Positions 6,447 to 12,635 of a stretch of DNA of 16,493 nt are shown piece after piece. The translations under genes were made by a program, and so were the position numbers. Under the pieces are notes generated by a model that worked only from the letters and a program-made list of their open reading frames with translations, had not been told where the DNA came from and did not search any database. How positions within the stretch are numbered: position 1 is the stretch's first letter; every line of letters starts with the position of its first letter. This DNA is from JANWHZ01 sp035758575 (GTDB lineage Bacteria; Patescibacteriota; Saccharimonadia; Saccharimonadales; UBA4665), in assembly GCA_035758575.1 (NCBI GenBank), contig DASTXH010000007.1, forward strand, positions 1-16,493, written 5' to 3'.

Positions 6447-6476
6447 TACTTCATTGACGACCCTGTCAATGAAGTA
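6447..6476. repeat. Perfect 12-bp inverted repeat with 6-nt loop
   Basis: Arms TACTTCATTGAC (6447-6458) and GTCAATGAAGTA (6465-6476) flank GACCCT. No T-run follows on either side, so it does not look like a standard intrinsic terminator. It could be an operator, an mRNA stabilising hairpin after the HTH gene, or an element end. It lies in the 205-nt space before the HEAT-repeat gene. Confidence 0.6.
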
Positions 6477-6586
6477 GTAATCGTATCCAGTATATCCTGC
6501 CATGGCTAATTTAGGCGTGGGAAAGCATGGATTAAGATTCGCATGCGCCTAGGCTGTATCAAAAATTCATACCGAGGAGGAATAAG

Positions 6587-7534
6587 TTGGCCGATTTAGA
6601 ACAGTTACCGATGGTAGGGTGCGTCGAAGTCAGTGGCGATTGCTTGTATGATGGCGTGCACGAGGAGCTGCAAGCACGTCTACTCAATGGTTCGATTACA
6701 CCATATGATATGGCTAGTTTCTGTAAAGAGCACCCTGACGCTGTTGCCGATGGACTGCGATCTTCTTTAATCTCTCATAAGTCTCCCTATGTAAGACTAT
6801 GTTCTGCATGGAGCTTGGGTGAAATTGGCAATTCTGAGGACATGCCCTTGCTGCAACGTGCCTACGCGCAGGAAGACGAGGACAACGTAAGAACCAACAT
6901 TGCGTGGGCCCAATTTATGATCGACATAGATCAAATTGGCGAGGAGCACTTTAGAGACTTCCTCCTTGACGACTATTATGTTATTCCGCTTGTAGCCGTT
7001 AAAAGGCTTTCGGGCATGCCGCACTTAGTGGGTAAATATGACTTTGCTAGCTATTACGACAACCAGGATAACCAATTGGTAAGTCTTGAGATGCTACGAA
7101 ATATAAGGAGCTTCCAGATTCATGAAGATATTAACGTGAAACTTGGGGCTGAATTGAGGACTACTGACAATATGCTAGATAAATCTGCGCTCATAAAAGC
7201 AATCGGCGCAACAAACCAGATTGATTCGATGGAGGCTCTGATGAGCTACTACTATGAGTTCCGGTCAGATGTTTTGGGAAGTGAACTACTAGCAGACTCA
7301 ATGGTAAGTGCCTTCCTTTCTCTCGGGCAGTCTGATGCGTATGAAATTCTGCAAGAAATATATGCGAATCAGTCCGGCCAAGCTATACGGTGGAAAATTG
7401 TGGAAAGCTTAGCGGGCGGAAGCGGTCCTCGCTCACTAGATGTCCTGCGCAATATCCATAGCTACGAGCAGGATCCTAATATAAAAAATACAGTGCAGTC
7501 ATTTATTGATATGACGCGAGTCACAGTCAGCTAG
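6587..7534 (+). CDS. HEAT-repeat protein, 315 aa
   Basis: The start is TTG at 6587, fixed by a strong GAGGAGG at 6574-6580 with 6-nt spacing. The product is soluble and almost fully helical. Clear HEAT-like units are SPYVRLCSAWSLGEIGNSED (about 65-84) with PLLQRAYAQEDEDNVRTNIAWAQFMI following, ALIKAIGATNQIDSMEALMSYY (about 205-226), and AIRWKIVESLAGGSGPRSLDVLRNIHSYEQDPNIKNTVQSFI near the end. Such repeats form a curved solenoid for binding proteins or nucleic acid; no catalytic motif is seen. By eye the DNA is more AT-rich than the flanking operons and uses codons more evenly, hinting at later acquisition. A strong terminator follows at 7588. It may act with the preceding HTH regulator, but the 205-nt gap suggests its own promoter. 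Confidence 0.75.
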   Translation: MADLEQLPMVGCVEVSGDCLYDGVHEELQARLLNGSITPYDMASFCKEHPDAVADGLRSSLISHKSPYVRLCSAWSLGEIGNSEDMPLLQRAYAQEDEDNVRTNIAWAQFMIDIDQIGEEHFRDFLLDDYYVIPLVAVKRLSGMPHLVGKYDFASYYDNQDNQLVSLEMLRNIRSFQIHEDINVKLGAELRTTDNMLDKSALIKAIGATNQIDSMEALMSYYYEFRSDVLGSELLADSMVSAFLSLGQSDAYEILQEIYANQSGQAIRWKIVESLAGGSGPRSLDVLRNIHSYEQDPNIKNTVQSFIDMTRVTVS

Positions 7535-7587
7535 TCGCCAGAGCGCCGTAACCAGTGTGCCGAAAATGCTTATTGTAGTGGGTACGG

Positions 7588-7624
7588 CAAAAAGGAGTAA
7601 CCGTCTTGGCTACTCCTTTTATTA
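7588..7624. terminator. Bidirectional intrinsic terminator
   Basis: AAAAGGAGTA (7590-7599) pairs perfectly with TACTCCTTTT (7611-7620) around an 11-nt loop. A T-run follows the stem on the plus strand, and the A-run at 7589-7593 serves as a T-run on the minus strand. It sits between the convergent HEAT-repeat and Nif3-domain genes. Confidence 0.85.
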
Positions 7625-7651
7625 TTCGGCGCATAGTTTGAGCCTTTGACT

Positions 7652-7975
7652 TTATACATCTTCGAGAGGATAAGCATAAAAGGGTACTTGTTCATACGGG
7701 TGAGCAGTTTTTACTTTTTCGATGACTTCTTTCAAGATTTCTCGTGGCACAGTTGCCTCAATCCTCTCTTCCTCGACTGCTTCAAGCTTCCCTGCTTCAC
7801 CAATAGCGGGACTAGTTTCTTCATTGCCACGGAAACGACCCGTGCCGCGCGAAGAAAAAGAACAAAAATCATAATTTCCAACTTTGCCAGCTCCAGCTTC
7901 GCCTAACGCCCTGCGTACGGCATCGGCATGTGAAAGCGGTGTAAAGACAACAAAAATTACGTTTTTAGATCTCAT
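7652..7975 (-). CDS. Stand-alone Nif3/YqfO C-terminal-type domain (CutA-like fold)
   Basis: The 107-aa product reads VIFVVFTPLSHADAVRRALG, then GEAGAGKVGNYDFCSFSSRG, then TGRFRGNEETSPAIGEAGKL, EEERIEATVPREILKEVIEKV and AHPYEQVPFYAYPL. These are the blocks of the roughly 100-residue PII/CutA-like insert domain of YqfO-type Nif3 proteins, which also exists as a free-standing protein of about 103 aa. The catalytic metal-binding Nif3 halves are absent, so this is the single-domain version, not a fragment: it begins with a proper ATG behind an AGGGGGAG Shine-Dalgarno and ends at the conserved final YPL plus a few residues. Function is unknown; the domain forms trimers in related proteins. It faces the HEAT-repeat gene across the shared terminator. 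Confidence 0.82.
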   Translation of the reverse strand: MRSKNVIFVVFTPLSHADAVRRALGEAGAGKVGNYDFCSFSSRGTGRFRGNEETSPAIGEAGKLEAVEEERIEATVPREILKEVIEKVKTAHPYEQVPFYAYPLEDV

Positions 7976-8137
7976 AAGGTAGACTCCCCCTTGCCTAAAT
8001 GATATATTTCACTAGAGCGCACTTAATTTCTGGAATCATACCAGAACAGTGCTGTGGGCAATTATATCGAAGCGACCCTAGCGTAGTAGCTTCTGCGAAA
8101 ACTGGTAAACACTTCGCTAACGCCTTATGATTATACC

Positions 8138-8239
8138 AGTTTGGCAACTGCACTATATAACGATACCGAATGGCAAAAGTACTTGACTGCATTGAATGAA
8201 GACGACGTCTTGAAGCAGTTTTTACGGCACTTAGGCTAA
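8138..8239 (+). pseudogene. 3' remnant of an ITPase-like gene (duplicate of the 10444-11022 tail)
   Basis: Bases 8159-8239 translate to NDTEWQKYLTALNEDDVLKQ plus FLRHLG and TAA. The same end of the gene at 10444-11022 reads NDTEWQNYLTALNEDDVMKQ plus FLQYLG. DNA identity is high over about 80 nt and weak similarity extends left to AGTTTGGC at 8138. Nothing of the catalytic N-terminal half is visible upstream, so this is the tail of a lost duplicate. Its TAA overlaps the Shine-Dalgarno of the DUF84 gene. Confidence 0.8.
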
Positions 8240-8248
8240 AGGAGGAAT

Positions 8249-8764
8249 ATGAAATTCGTTCTCAGCTCGAATAATGAAGCCAAACGCCAAGCCACCGAGG
8301 CGCTGCTGCAGGAAGCTTACGGTAATAAGTTTAGCTTGGAGTGTGTTGATGTCGATTCGGGTGTATCCGAAACCCCCGCGAATGATGATGAGGGCATCCG
8401 GGGCGCTTTGCAGCGTATCGCGAATGCGGAAAGCATATTGCCGGGTCGCAATGGGTACTTTGGCCTGGAGGGTATCATAACTAAGAACGCCTACGGTACG
8501 TTCTTGTGTGGATGGGCGGTGTTTAGGCTAAAAAATGGCCAGGTCGGCTATGGCTGCAGCGCCAAAGTTCGTTTGCCGGATGAACTAGTGGAAGGGTTCT
8601 CTAGCTTCCGCAAACTGTCCGATATAACAGCGGCGGCTTATCCAGATCGGGCGACGCTGTTGCCGGTGCAAGGCACGAACGGCGTCATTACCAACGGTAT
8701 GTATACGCGGGTCGACGAGTTCACTGATGCACTACGCTGTGCATTTGGCGCGATATGCCAGTAG
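8249..8764 (+). CDS. DUF84/YjjX-like inosine/xanthosine triphosphatase
   Basis: The 171-aa protein opens with VLSSNNEAKRQATEALLQEA (the SxNxxK substrate loop), then VDSGVSETPANDDEGIRGAL (the SGVSxQP-type motif of the family), NGYFGLEGII (the GLEGGI block) and GCSAKVRLPDEL. Family members hydrolyse non-canonical purine nucleoside triphosphates such as ITP and XTP to diphosphates and lie in the same fold superfamily as RdgB/ITPA. The usual GLEGG is GLEGI here, a small deviation near the active site. The start has a near-perfect AAGGAGG (8240-8245 region) 3-4 nt ahead of ATG. It follows directly on an ITPase gene remnant, so it once sat in an operon behind another copy of that enzyme. Confidence 0.82.
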   Translation: MKFVLSSNNEAKRQATEALLQEAYGNKFSLECVDVDSGVSETPANDDEGIRGALQRIANAESILPGRNGYFGLEGIITKNAYGTFLCGWAVFRLKNGQVGYGCSAKVRLPDELVEGFSSFRKLSDITAAAYPDRATLLPVQGTNGVITNGMYTRVDEFTDALRCAFGAICQ

Positions 8765-8772
8765 GTAACGGG

Positions 8773-8916
8773 ATGTCCTTGATGCACAATTTGACCCATA
8801 GGTTTAAGCCGCAACGCCTACCGAGCGGCCACACTATTGCCGCCGCATATGGAAATGCCGTAGGCGACATTTGCGCGCATCTCTTAGAAAAAGCCTCGGG
8901 AAACTTAAGCACATAG
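8773..8916 (+). CDS. Possible small ORF, 47 aa
   Basis: An ATG-to-TAG frame just after the DUF84 stop encodes MSLMHNLTHRFKPQRL and ends in a helix-like AAAYGNAVGDICAHLLEKA. The helix-like tail could be a real small protein or the tail of a decayed gene. No good Shine-Dalgarno is present and no family is recognised. This and the Nudix remnant below are all that I see in the 332-nt space between 8764 and 9097. Confidence 0.25.
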   Translation: MSLMHNLTHRFKPQRLPSGHTIAAAYGNAVGDICAHLLEKASGNLST

Positions 8917-8945
8917 TAAGATTGTATGCTAAGGAATAAAGATAG

Positions 8946-9003
8946 GGCGAGCTACGAAATGGCCAGAAGCGGGGAACTGGATGAGTCGTTTCTGCAGACG
9001 TGA
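8946..9003 (+). pseudogene. Remnant of a Nudix hydrolase gene (duplicate of the 9097 gene)
   Basis: Bases 8981-8999 (ATGAGTCGTTTCTGCAGAC) match 9239-9257 of the intact Nudix gene exactly over 19 nt and in the same relative frame (ESFLQT). Weaker similarity runs left to about 8946 (GCTAC). A TGA follows at once where the live gene continues with Cys-Ile-Arg-Glu. No other part of the enzyme is found, so this is debris of a duplicated Nudix-box region. Confidence 0.5.
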
Positions 9004-9096
9004 TATCCGCTGGCATGGTAAATCGTAGCTATAGGCCAGATCGTTATCGTTTAGGGGTAGCATGGATGCTTACAAAATAATTGAAAGGATTACACC

Positions 9097-9555
9097 ATGG
9101 GCAATAGTCAGCGCTTTATGGTACGGGCCGCCGTGTATGTAGTAATTGAGAAGGATGGCGCGGTATTGATGCTCCGTCGGCACCAAACGGGCTACCGTGA
9201 CGGTGAATACACATTGCCGGCGGGACATGTGGAGCCGAATGAGTCGTTTCTGCAGACTTGCATTCGTGAAGTAAAAGAAGAGGTGTGTCTGGACGTCTGG
9301 CCAGAAGACCTAGAGCTTGTGCATGTTATGCAGCGCCATGAGCTTGGTGTGGATGTGGTGGACTACTATTTTCGTGCTAAACGATGGTTCGGTGCGCCTG
9401 CAATCGGCGAACCGCACAAGGCGGACGATATCCTATGGACGCCACTGGCCAGTATCGGCAGATATGCGATTGAGTTTGTAGACGAGGCGCTAGAGTATGT
9501 AGCTCGGCATGTGCTGTATTCGTATAATGTCGTGAAAGACGACGCTACTCAATGA
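9097..9555 (+). CDS. Nudix hydrolase, 152 aa
   Basis: The Nudix box spans residues 43-65: G43-x5-E49-x7-R57-E58-V-x-E61-E62-x-C64-L65. All metal-binding glutamates are present; the usual Gly before the last hydrophobic residue is Cys64. Strands before it (AAVYVVIEKDGAVLMLRR) and after it (LELVHVMQRHEL, VDYYFRAKRW) fit a compact MutT-like fold. Members cut nucleoside diphosphates linked to another group, often oxidised dNTPs; the real substrate is unknown. ATG 9097 is supported by AAAGGA 8 nt upstream. It leads a same-strand set with IMPase (17-nt gap) and the ITPA-like enzyme. A broken copy of its Nudix-box region lies about 240 nt upstream. Confidence 0.88.
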   Translation: MGNSQRFMVRAAVYVVIEKDGAVLMLRRHQTGYRDGEYTLPAGHVEPNESFLQTCIREVKEEVCLDVWPEDLELVHVMQRHELGVDVVDYYFRAKRWFGAPAIGEPHKADDILWTPLASIGRYAIEFVDEALEYVARHVLYSYNVVKDDATQ

Positions 9556-9572
9556 CCTGCAAGGAGCATTAA

Positions 9573-10442
9573 ATGCAGCAAGAAGATACAGCACAATATG
9601 TCAGCATTATTCAGTCAATCGAAAGTGAATTGCGGGCGCTCAGAGGCGCAATCGTTAGCAAGTCAGGCTCAATACACCATACTAAAAAACTAAATCCCTA
9701 CGATTTATTAACCGAACTTGACGTCGCAATTGAAGATAAAATAACTTCCAAGTTGCATAGCTTGACACCGAATGTTCCAATCGTAGGTGAAGAGAGAGGC
9801 GGTGATCGTAGCGCTAAGCGCCATTGGCTTATTGATCCTATAGACGGCACAATCCACTTTGTACGTGGCAATCCTTTCTACTGTTTTATGATTGCGCTGA
9901 TTGTTGATGGAGTGCCTTTTGCCAGTATGATTTACAATTTTGCTACGGGCGACTCGTTCCGTGCTATCAAGAACGGCGGTGCATATATGAACGGCTCTAC
10001 CCTTCGGGTAAGTTCCAGGCCTGTGCGTGAGGCTGTTGTACATACTGAGGTCAATCTTCATAGTGATGAGAACCTTGTATTGCAAAAGCTTCTTTCTGAG
10101 CAGTTTCGCCTTGTTAGTCTTTTTTGCCCCGGCTATGAATTTTCCATGATAGCATCTGGGCGAGCTGAGGGTCGTATATGTATAGACCCGTTCGGCAAAG
10201 ACTACGACTTTGCTCCTGGTGCATTATTGGTACAAGAGGCAGGCGGAGTGGCCAAAAATCTATCAGGTGACGATTACCGTACGAGTGACTCTAATATTAT
10301 CGTTGCTTCTTCGATGGAGATCTACGAGGCCCTTCTGCTGAGTGTCCAAAAGTCAAGGAAATCCATGCTTTTGCCCAGTAAGATAGGTAAAGCAAAACTT
10401 AGCGAAGATTTACAGAGTAGATACCATAGCGGAAAGCAATAA
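9573..10442 (+). CDS. Inositol-monophosphatase-family phosphatase
   Basis: The 289-aa protein shows the metal-binding motifs of the IMPase/FBPase superfamily: DLLTELD (44-50), GEERGG with E73 and E74 (72-77), D88-P-I-D91-G-T93, and YDFAPG with D212 (211-216), the WDxAAG equivalent. The order and length match IMPase/CysQ/SuhB-like enzymes that remove phosphate from inositol phosphates, 3'-phosphoadenosine nucleotides (PAP) or sugar phosphates. Sitting between a Nudix enzyme and an ITPA-like enzyme makes a nucleotide substrate such as PAP attractive, but the sequence does not show specificity. Shine-Dalgarno AAGGAG lies 9 nt before the ATG. The last 30 residues are a basic extension beyond the core. 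The DNA looks more AT-rich than flanking operons. Confidence 0.88.
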   Translation: MQQEDTAQYVSIIQSIESELRALRGAIVSKSGSIHHTKKLNPYDLLTELDVAIEDKITSKLHSLTPNVPIVGEERGGDRSAKRHWLIDPIDGTIHFVRGNPFYCFMIALIVDGVPFASMIYNFATGDSFRAIKNGGAYMNGSTLRVSSRPVREAVVHTEVNLHSDENLVLQKLLSEQFRLVSLFCPGYEFSMIASGRAEGRICIDPFGKDYDFAPGALLVQEAGGVAKNLSGDDYRTSDSNIIVASSMEIYEALLLSVQKSRKSMLLPSKIGKAKLSEDLQSRYHSGKQ

Positions 10443-10443
10443 G

Positions 10444-11022
10444 ATGCAGATTGATACGATCAACTTTGTCAGCACTAACAAACGAAAGTTTGAGGAATAC
10501 CAAGCAACGATTGGTGGTAGAGGGCACAAGCTTGTCCAATATGCAGCAGAGCTTGTAGAACCGCAGTCTACCGATAGCATGGCAATCATTGAGCACAAAC
10601 TCAACCAAGCAAAACAGCTTTTGCCGGGCAAACGGGTACTGGTAGACGACAGAGGTTGTAACATTCATGCCCTGAAGGGTTATCCTGGCCCGATGCTAAA
10701 GTTTACCTTGGCGACTATCGGGTATGACGGCCTGATCAAGCTGATGAAGGGCCAGAAAGACAGGCGCGCAGATTTCATCACGTCACTCGGCTATTATGAT
10801 GGCCGGGACGATGCCTACTTTCAAACAAAGGAAGAAGGTTTCCTGCTTGATCAGCCCCGCGGCGATAATTTGCGCGGTTGGAATGAGCTGTTGTATGTGT
10901 ACGGCTACAAGACAATTCCGGATAGGAGTTTGGCTGAATATAACGATACTGAATGGCAAAACTACCTGACAGCGTTGAATGAAGACGACGTCATGAAGCA
11001 GTTTTTGCAATACTTGGGCTAG
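10444..11022 (+). CDS. ITPA/HAM1-like non-canonical NTP pyrophosphatase (eukaryote/archaeal-like variant)
   Basis: The 192-aa protein has the N-terminal substrate loop S10-T-N12-x2-K15, the acidic V67-D68-D69-R-G motif, and GYPGPMLKFTLATIGYDGLIKL (79-100), whose PGP followed by an aromatic-containing helix resembles ITPA of eukaryotes and archaea rather than bacterial RdgB. Such enzymes hydrolyse ITP/dITP/XTP to monophosphate and pyrophosphate. The C-terminal SHR substrate motif is not recognisable: that region reads SLAEYNDTEWQNYLTALNED. Specificity may therefore have shifted. The ATG follows the IMPase TAA by 1 nt, so translation is coupled. Its 3' end is duplicated as a fragment at 8138-8239. 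Confidence 0.8.
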   Translation: MQIDTINFVSTNKRKFEEYQATIGGRGHKLVQYAAELVEPQSTDSMAIIEHKLNQAKQLLPGKRVLVDDRGCNIHALKGYPGPMLKFTLATIGYDGLIKLMKGQKDRRADFITSLGYYDGRDDAYFQTKEEGFLLDQPRGDNLRGWNELLYVYGYKTIPDRSLAEYNDTEWQNYLTALNEDDVMKQFLQYLG

Positions 11023-11068
11023 GCATATTGTTGACCATGCCGTCAATGACTCTGGCGGCATGCGCCTG

Positions 11069-11074
11069 TACTAT
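11069..11074 (+). promoter_or_regulatory. Possible -10 box before the 89-aa gene
   Basis: TACTAT is followed by 7 nt and the ATG at 11082, matching the leaderless geometry seen elsewhere in the window. No good -35 is found, so confidence is low. Confidence 0.3.
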
Positions 11075-11081
11075 GTAGACA

Positions 11082-11351
11082 ATGAGCCGCAAGCAGAGCG
11101 AAATATTTACCAAGCATGTAGCCGATATAACCGTGAAGCCGTGCGGACAAGGACACGTGATGTTGGGCTACTTTACGGCCACGAGGCCAGCCAAAGGATT
11201 CGCAATAGAGCTGCATGCTAAGCAGTCGGTGGACGAGGCGGTGGTGACAGAGGTCATGAATATCGGCACCGATAACAAGTACCGATTGGTCTTGTCTATT
11301 GCAAACTATAGCGACATGGCCGTGCAGGCTAAGGTCTGGAGTATGCCATGA
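11082..11351 (+). CDS. Hypothetical protein, 89 aa
   Basis: The product has alternating strands (HVADITVKPCGQGHVMLGYF, GFAIELHAKQ, YRLVLSIANYSDMAVQAKVW) and no membrane segment, so a small beta-rich domain is likely. I do not recognise a family. Its stop TGA (11349-11351) overlaps the ATGATG start of the RdgB-like gene, which argues that it is translated with it. No Shine-Dalgarno is visible; the -10-like TACTAT sits 7 nt upstream. A second, shorter frame overlaps the start region but lacks support. It could be a partner or regulator of the following pyrophosphatase. Confidence 0.55.
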   Translation: MSRKQSEIFTKHVADITVKPCGQGHVMLGYFTATRPAKGFAIELHAKQSVDEAVVTEVMNIGTDNKYRLVLSIANYSDMAVQAKVWSMP

Positions 11352-11956
11352 TGCCGACAATTTTTATTGCTACCAAGAATCAGCGGAAACTGGCCGATTT
11401 TCGATTATATCTAGGTGACCAATATACTATCCTAAGTCCTGCGGATACCGACGTCCATAGGGACGTTCCAGAGGGCATCAATTCAATTGAGGACAACGCA
11501 TTGGCGAAGGCACGCGCTTGGGCACTGAAGACAAATAAGATTGCGATCGGTGATGATACTGGCTTCTTTATAAATGCCCTGTATGGCGAGCCTGGCGTAG
11601 CAACGCGCAGGTGGGCGGGTGAACTACCTGAAAGTGCCACGAGTGGACAGTTTTGGACATATCTTCAGCAGAAAACAAAAGGTTTGCAAGATCTCAGCTG
11701 CTACTTTGAGCAGTGTATAGCCGTCTACGCACCGAATGGTACCTACCGCATTGTGCGTAGCAGAAACGCGGGCTCTCTTAATAGGGAAAAATTGGCAAAG
11801 CCCTACAATGGATCTGACTATCCATTGGCAGCCGTGTTTGAAGCCGATAACCGCCCAAAAACATGGGATGAGATGACCGACGCAGAAAAGAGAGCGTTCG
11901 ACCACCAGCTTATCGATGACCTGCACCGGGCAATCATTGAGGTGGCGGCAGCGTAG
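11348..11956 (+). CDS. RdgB/HAM1-like dITP/XTP pyrophosphatase
   Basis: The 202-aa protein carries bacterial RdgB features: IFIATKNQRKLADF (T9-x-N11-x2-K14), SIEDNALAKARAWA (46-59; the ENAxxKA motif with E48), IGDDTGFFINALYGEPGV (67-84; DDSGLxVxALxGxPG equivalent, D69 and D70 catalytic) and EADNRPKTWDEMTDAEKR (165-182; the KTFAEM block). The SHR motif that closes over the base is DHQ (185-187), keeping only His. The enzyme removes pyrophosphate from deaminated purine NTPs to keep them out of nucleic acid. ATGATG offers two starts (11348 or 11351). The gene overlaps the 89-aa gene and is followed by a strong terminator, so it ends the island. It is clearly different from the ITPA-like gene, not a recent copy. 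Confidence 0.86.
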   Translation: MMPTIFIATKNQRKLADFRLYLGDQYTILSPADTDVHRDVPEGINSIEDNALAKARAWALKTNKIAIGDDTGFFINALYGEPGVATRRWAGELPESATSGQFWTYLQQKTKGLQDLSCYFEQCIAVYAPNGTYRIVRSRNAGSLNREKLAKPYNGSDYPLAAVFEADNRPKTWDEMTDAEKRAFDHQLIDDLHRAIIEVAAA

Positions 11957-11975
11957 GCAGACATCTGCAGATATA

Positions 11976-12004
11976 AATAACACCCGCTTTAGGCGGGTGT
12001 TATT
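11976..12004. terminator. Bidirectional intrinsic terminator
   Basis: AATAACACCCGC (11976-11987) pairs perfectly with GCGGGTGTTATT (11993-12004) across a 5-nt loop TTTAG. Modest T/A-rich ends on both sides let it serve the RdgB-like gene and the convergent gene at 12020-12412. Confidence 0.8.
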
Positions 12005-12019
12005 TAGTGATGAGATAAC

Positions 12020-12412
12020 TTATTTGCCTGGGTGGGATGGGTGGTGGATGCGGGTAAGCGTCCAGTCGCTCATCTTTACCTGCATGTCGCGCCCAAAGCC
12101 AACTGCTTTGCCCCGGAGCGTATCGCCGTCTTCATCCAGCACAAGTTGAGCTGCGCCGTAGTACGCGGCACCTTTGGCTGTGGCTTGCTGAGAGTTCTGG
12201 CTGTGATAGGTGCCCGTAAGGATGCGCCCATCAATGGTGAAGCGGGCAAGCATGTATGAGCCGTCTTCTTTGGGAAGTGTTTCGAGAACGAGGTGCTCGC
12301 CATGGCGATACATCACAAAGTCGTGTTCTACATCCACGACCTTCTTGTCGGGGCCACTAGGGACTTTATATTCGCTGTGCCAAATACCTGAAAAATCATA
12401 TGCGTCTGCCAT
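12020..12412 (-). CDS. Small predicted beta-domain protein, copy 2 (paralogue of 5040-5435)
   Basis: The 130-aa product matches the first copy across its full length: YDFSGIWHSEY, VVDVEHDFVMYRHGEHLVLE, ARFTIDGRILTGTYHSQNS, AAYYGAAQLVL, TLRGKAVGFGRDMQVK, DWTLTR. The identical core IDGRILTGTYHSQN and YYGAAQL blocks point to conserved function. The 5' flanks are also alike (AAAATT then GGGGA or GGGAG before ATG), so the duplication took in the control region. Here the Shine-Dalgarno GGGAG is good and a TATAAT lies at 12438-12443. The domain resembles the C-terminal domain of actinobacterial XRE regulators (from memory) but has no DNA-binding part. The two copies bracket the nucleotide-enzyme island. 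Role unknown; ligand sensing is a guess. Confidence 0.72.
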   Translation of the reverse strand: MADAYDFSGIWHSEYKVPSGPDKKVVDVEHDFVMYRHGEHLVLETLPKEDGSYMLARFTIDGRILTGTYHSQNSQQATAKGAAYYGAAQLVLDEDGDTLRGKAVGFGRDMQVKMSDWTLTRIHHPSHPGK

Positions 12413-12437
12413 AACTTCTCCCGAATTTTACGCCTTT

Positions 12438-12443
12438 ATTATA
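12438..12443 (-). promoter_or_regulatory. -10 box of the second beta-domain gene
   Basis: A perfect TATAAT on the minus strand lies about 25 nt before the ATG, leaving room for the GGGAG Shine-Dalgarno at 12418-12422. The -35 region is weak. Confidence 0.45.
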
Positions 12444-12507
12444 CTTGTCTACGAATAAAATACTATCATATATTGTACCAAGTTTGTGATTTTTGCTATT
12501 TTAGGTG

Positions 12508-12542
12508 TTTACCGCAACCCGGTTATGATGTACTCTATATAC
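12508..12542 (+). promoter_or_regulatory. Possible promoter of the 322-aa gene
   Basis: TTTACC followed after 17 nt by a TACTCT-like box would start a leader of roughly 90 nt before the ATG at 12636. Both boxes are only moderate matches, and exact positions are approximate. Confidence 0.3.
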
Positions 12543-12635
12543 TTCTGGATATAGGCAAGTTCGATTGCTATGACGGGCAGACTGGGTAATCAACAGTGCC
12601 CGTTTTTCGTGCGCCGTTATCCATATGGAGATGAG

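Noticed and set aside
7995..8192. Minus-strand ORF of 65 aa upstream of the DUF84 gene
   Set aside because: It overlaps the ITPase remnant on the opposite strand, has no Shine-Dalgarno or promoter and no sensible composition.
12570..12635. N-terminal extension of the 322-aa protein from ATG 12570
   Set aside because: The extra 22 residues (rich in Arg, Pro, Tyr) are unlike the rest, and a Shine-Dalgarno sits properly before ATG 12636.
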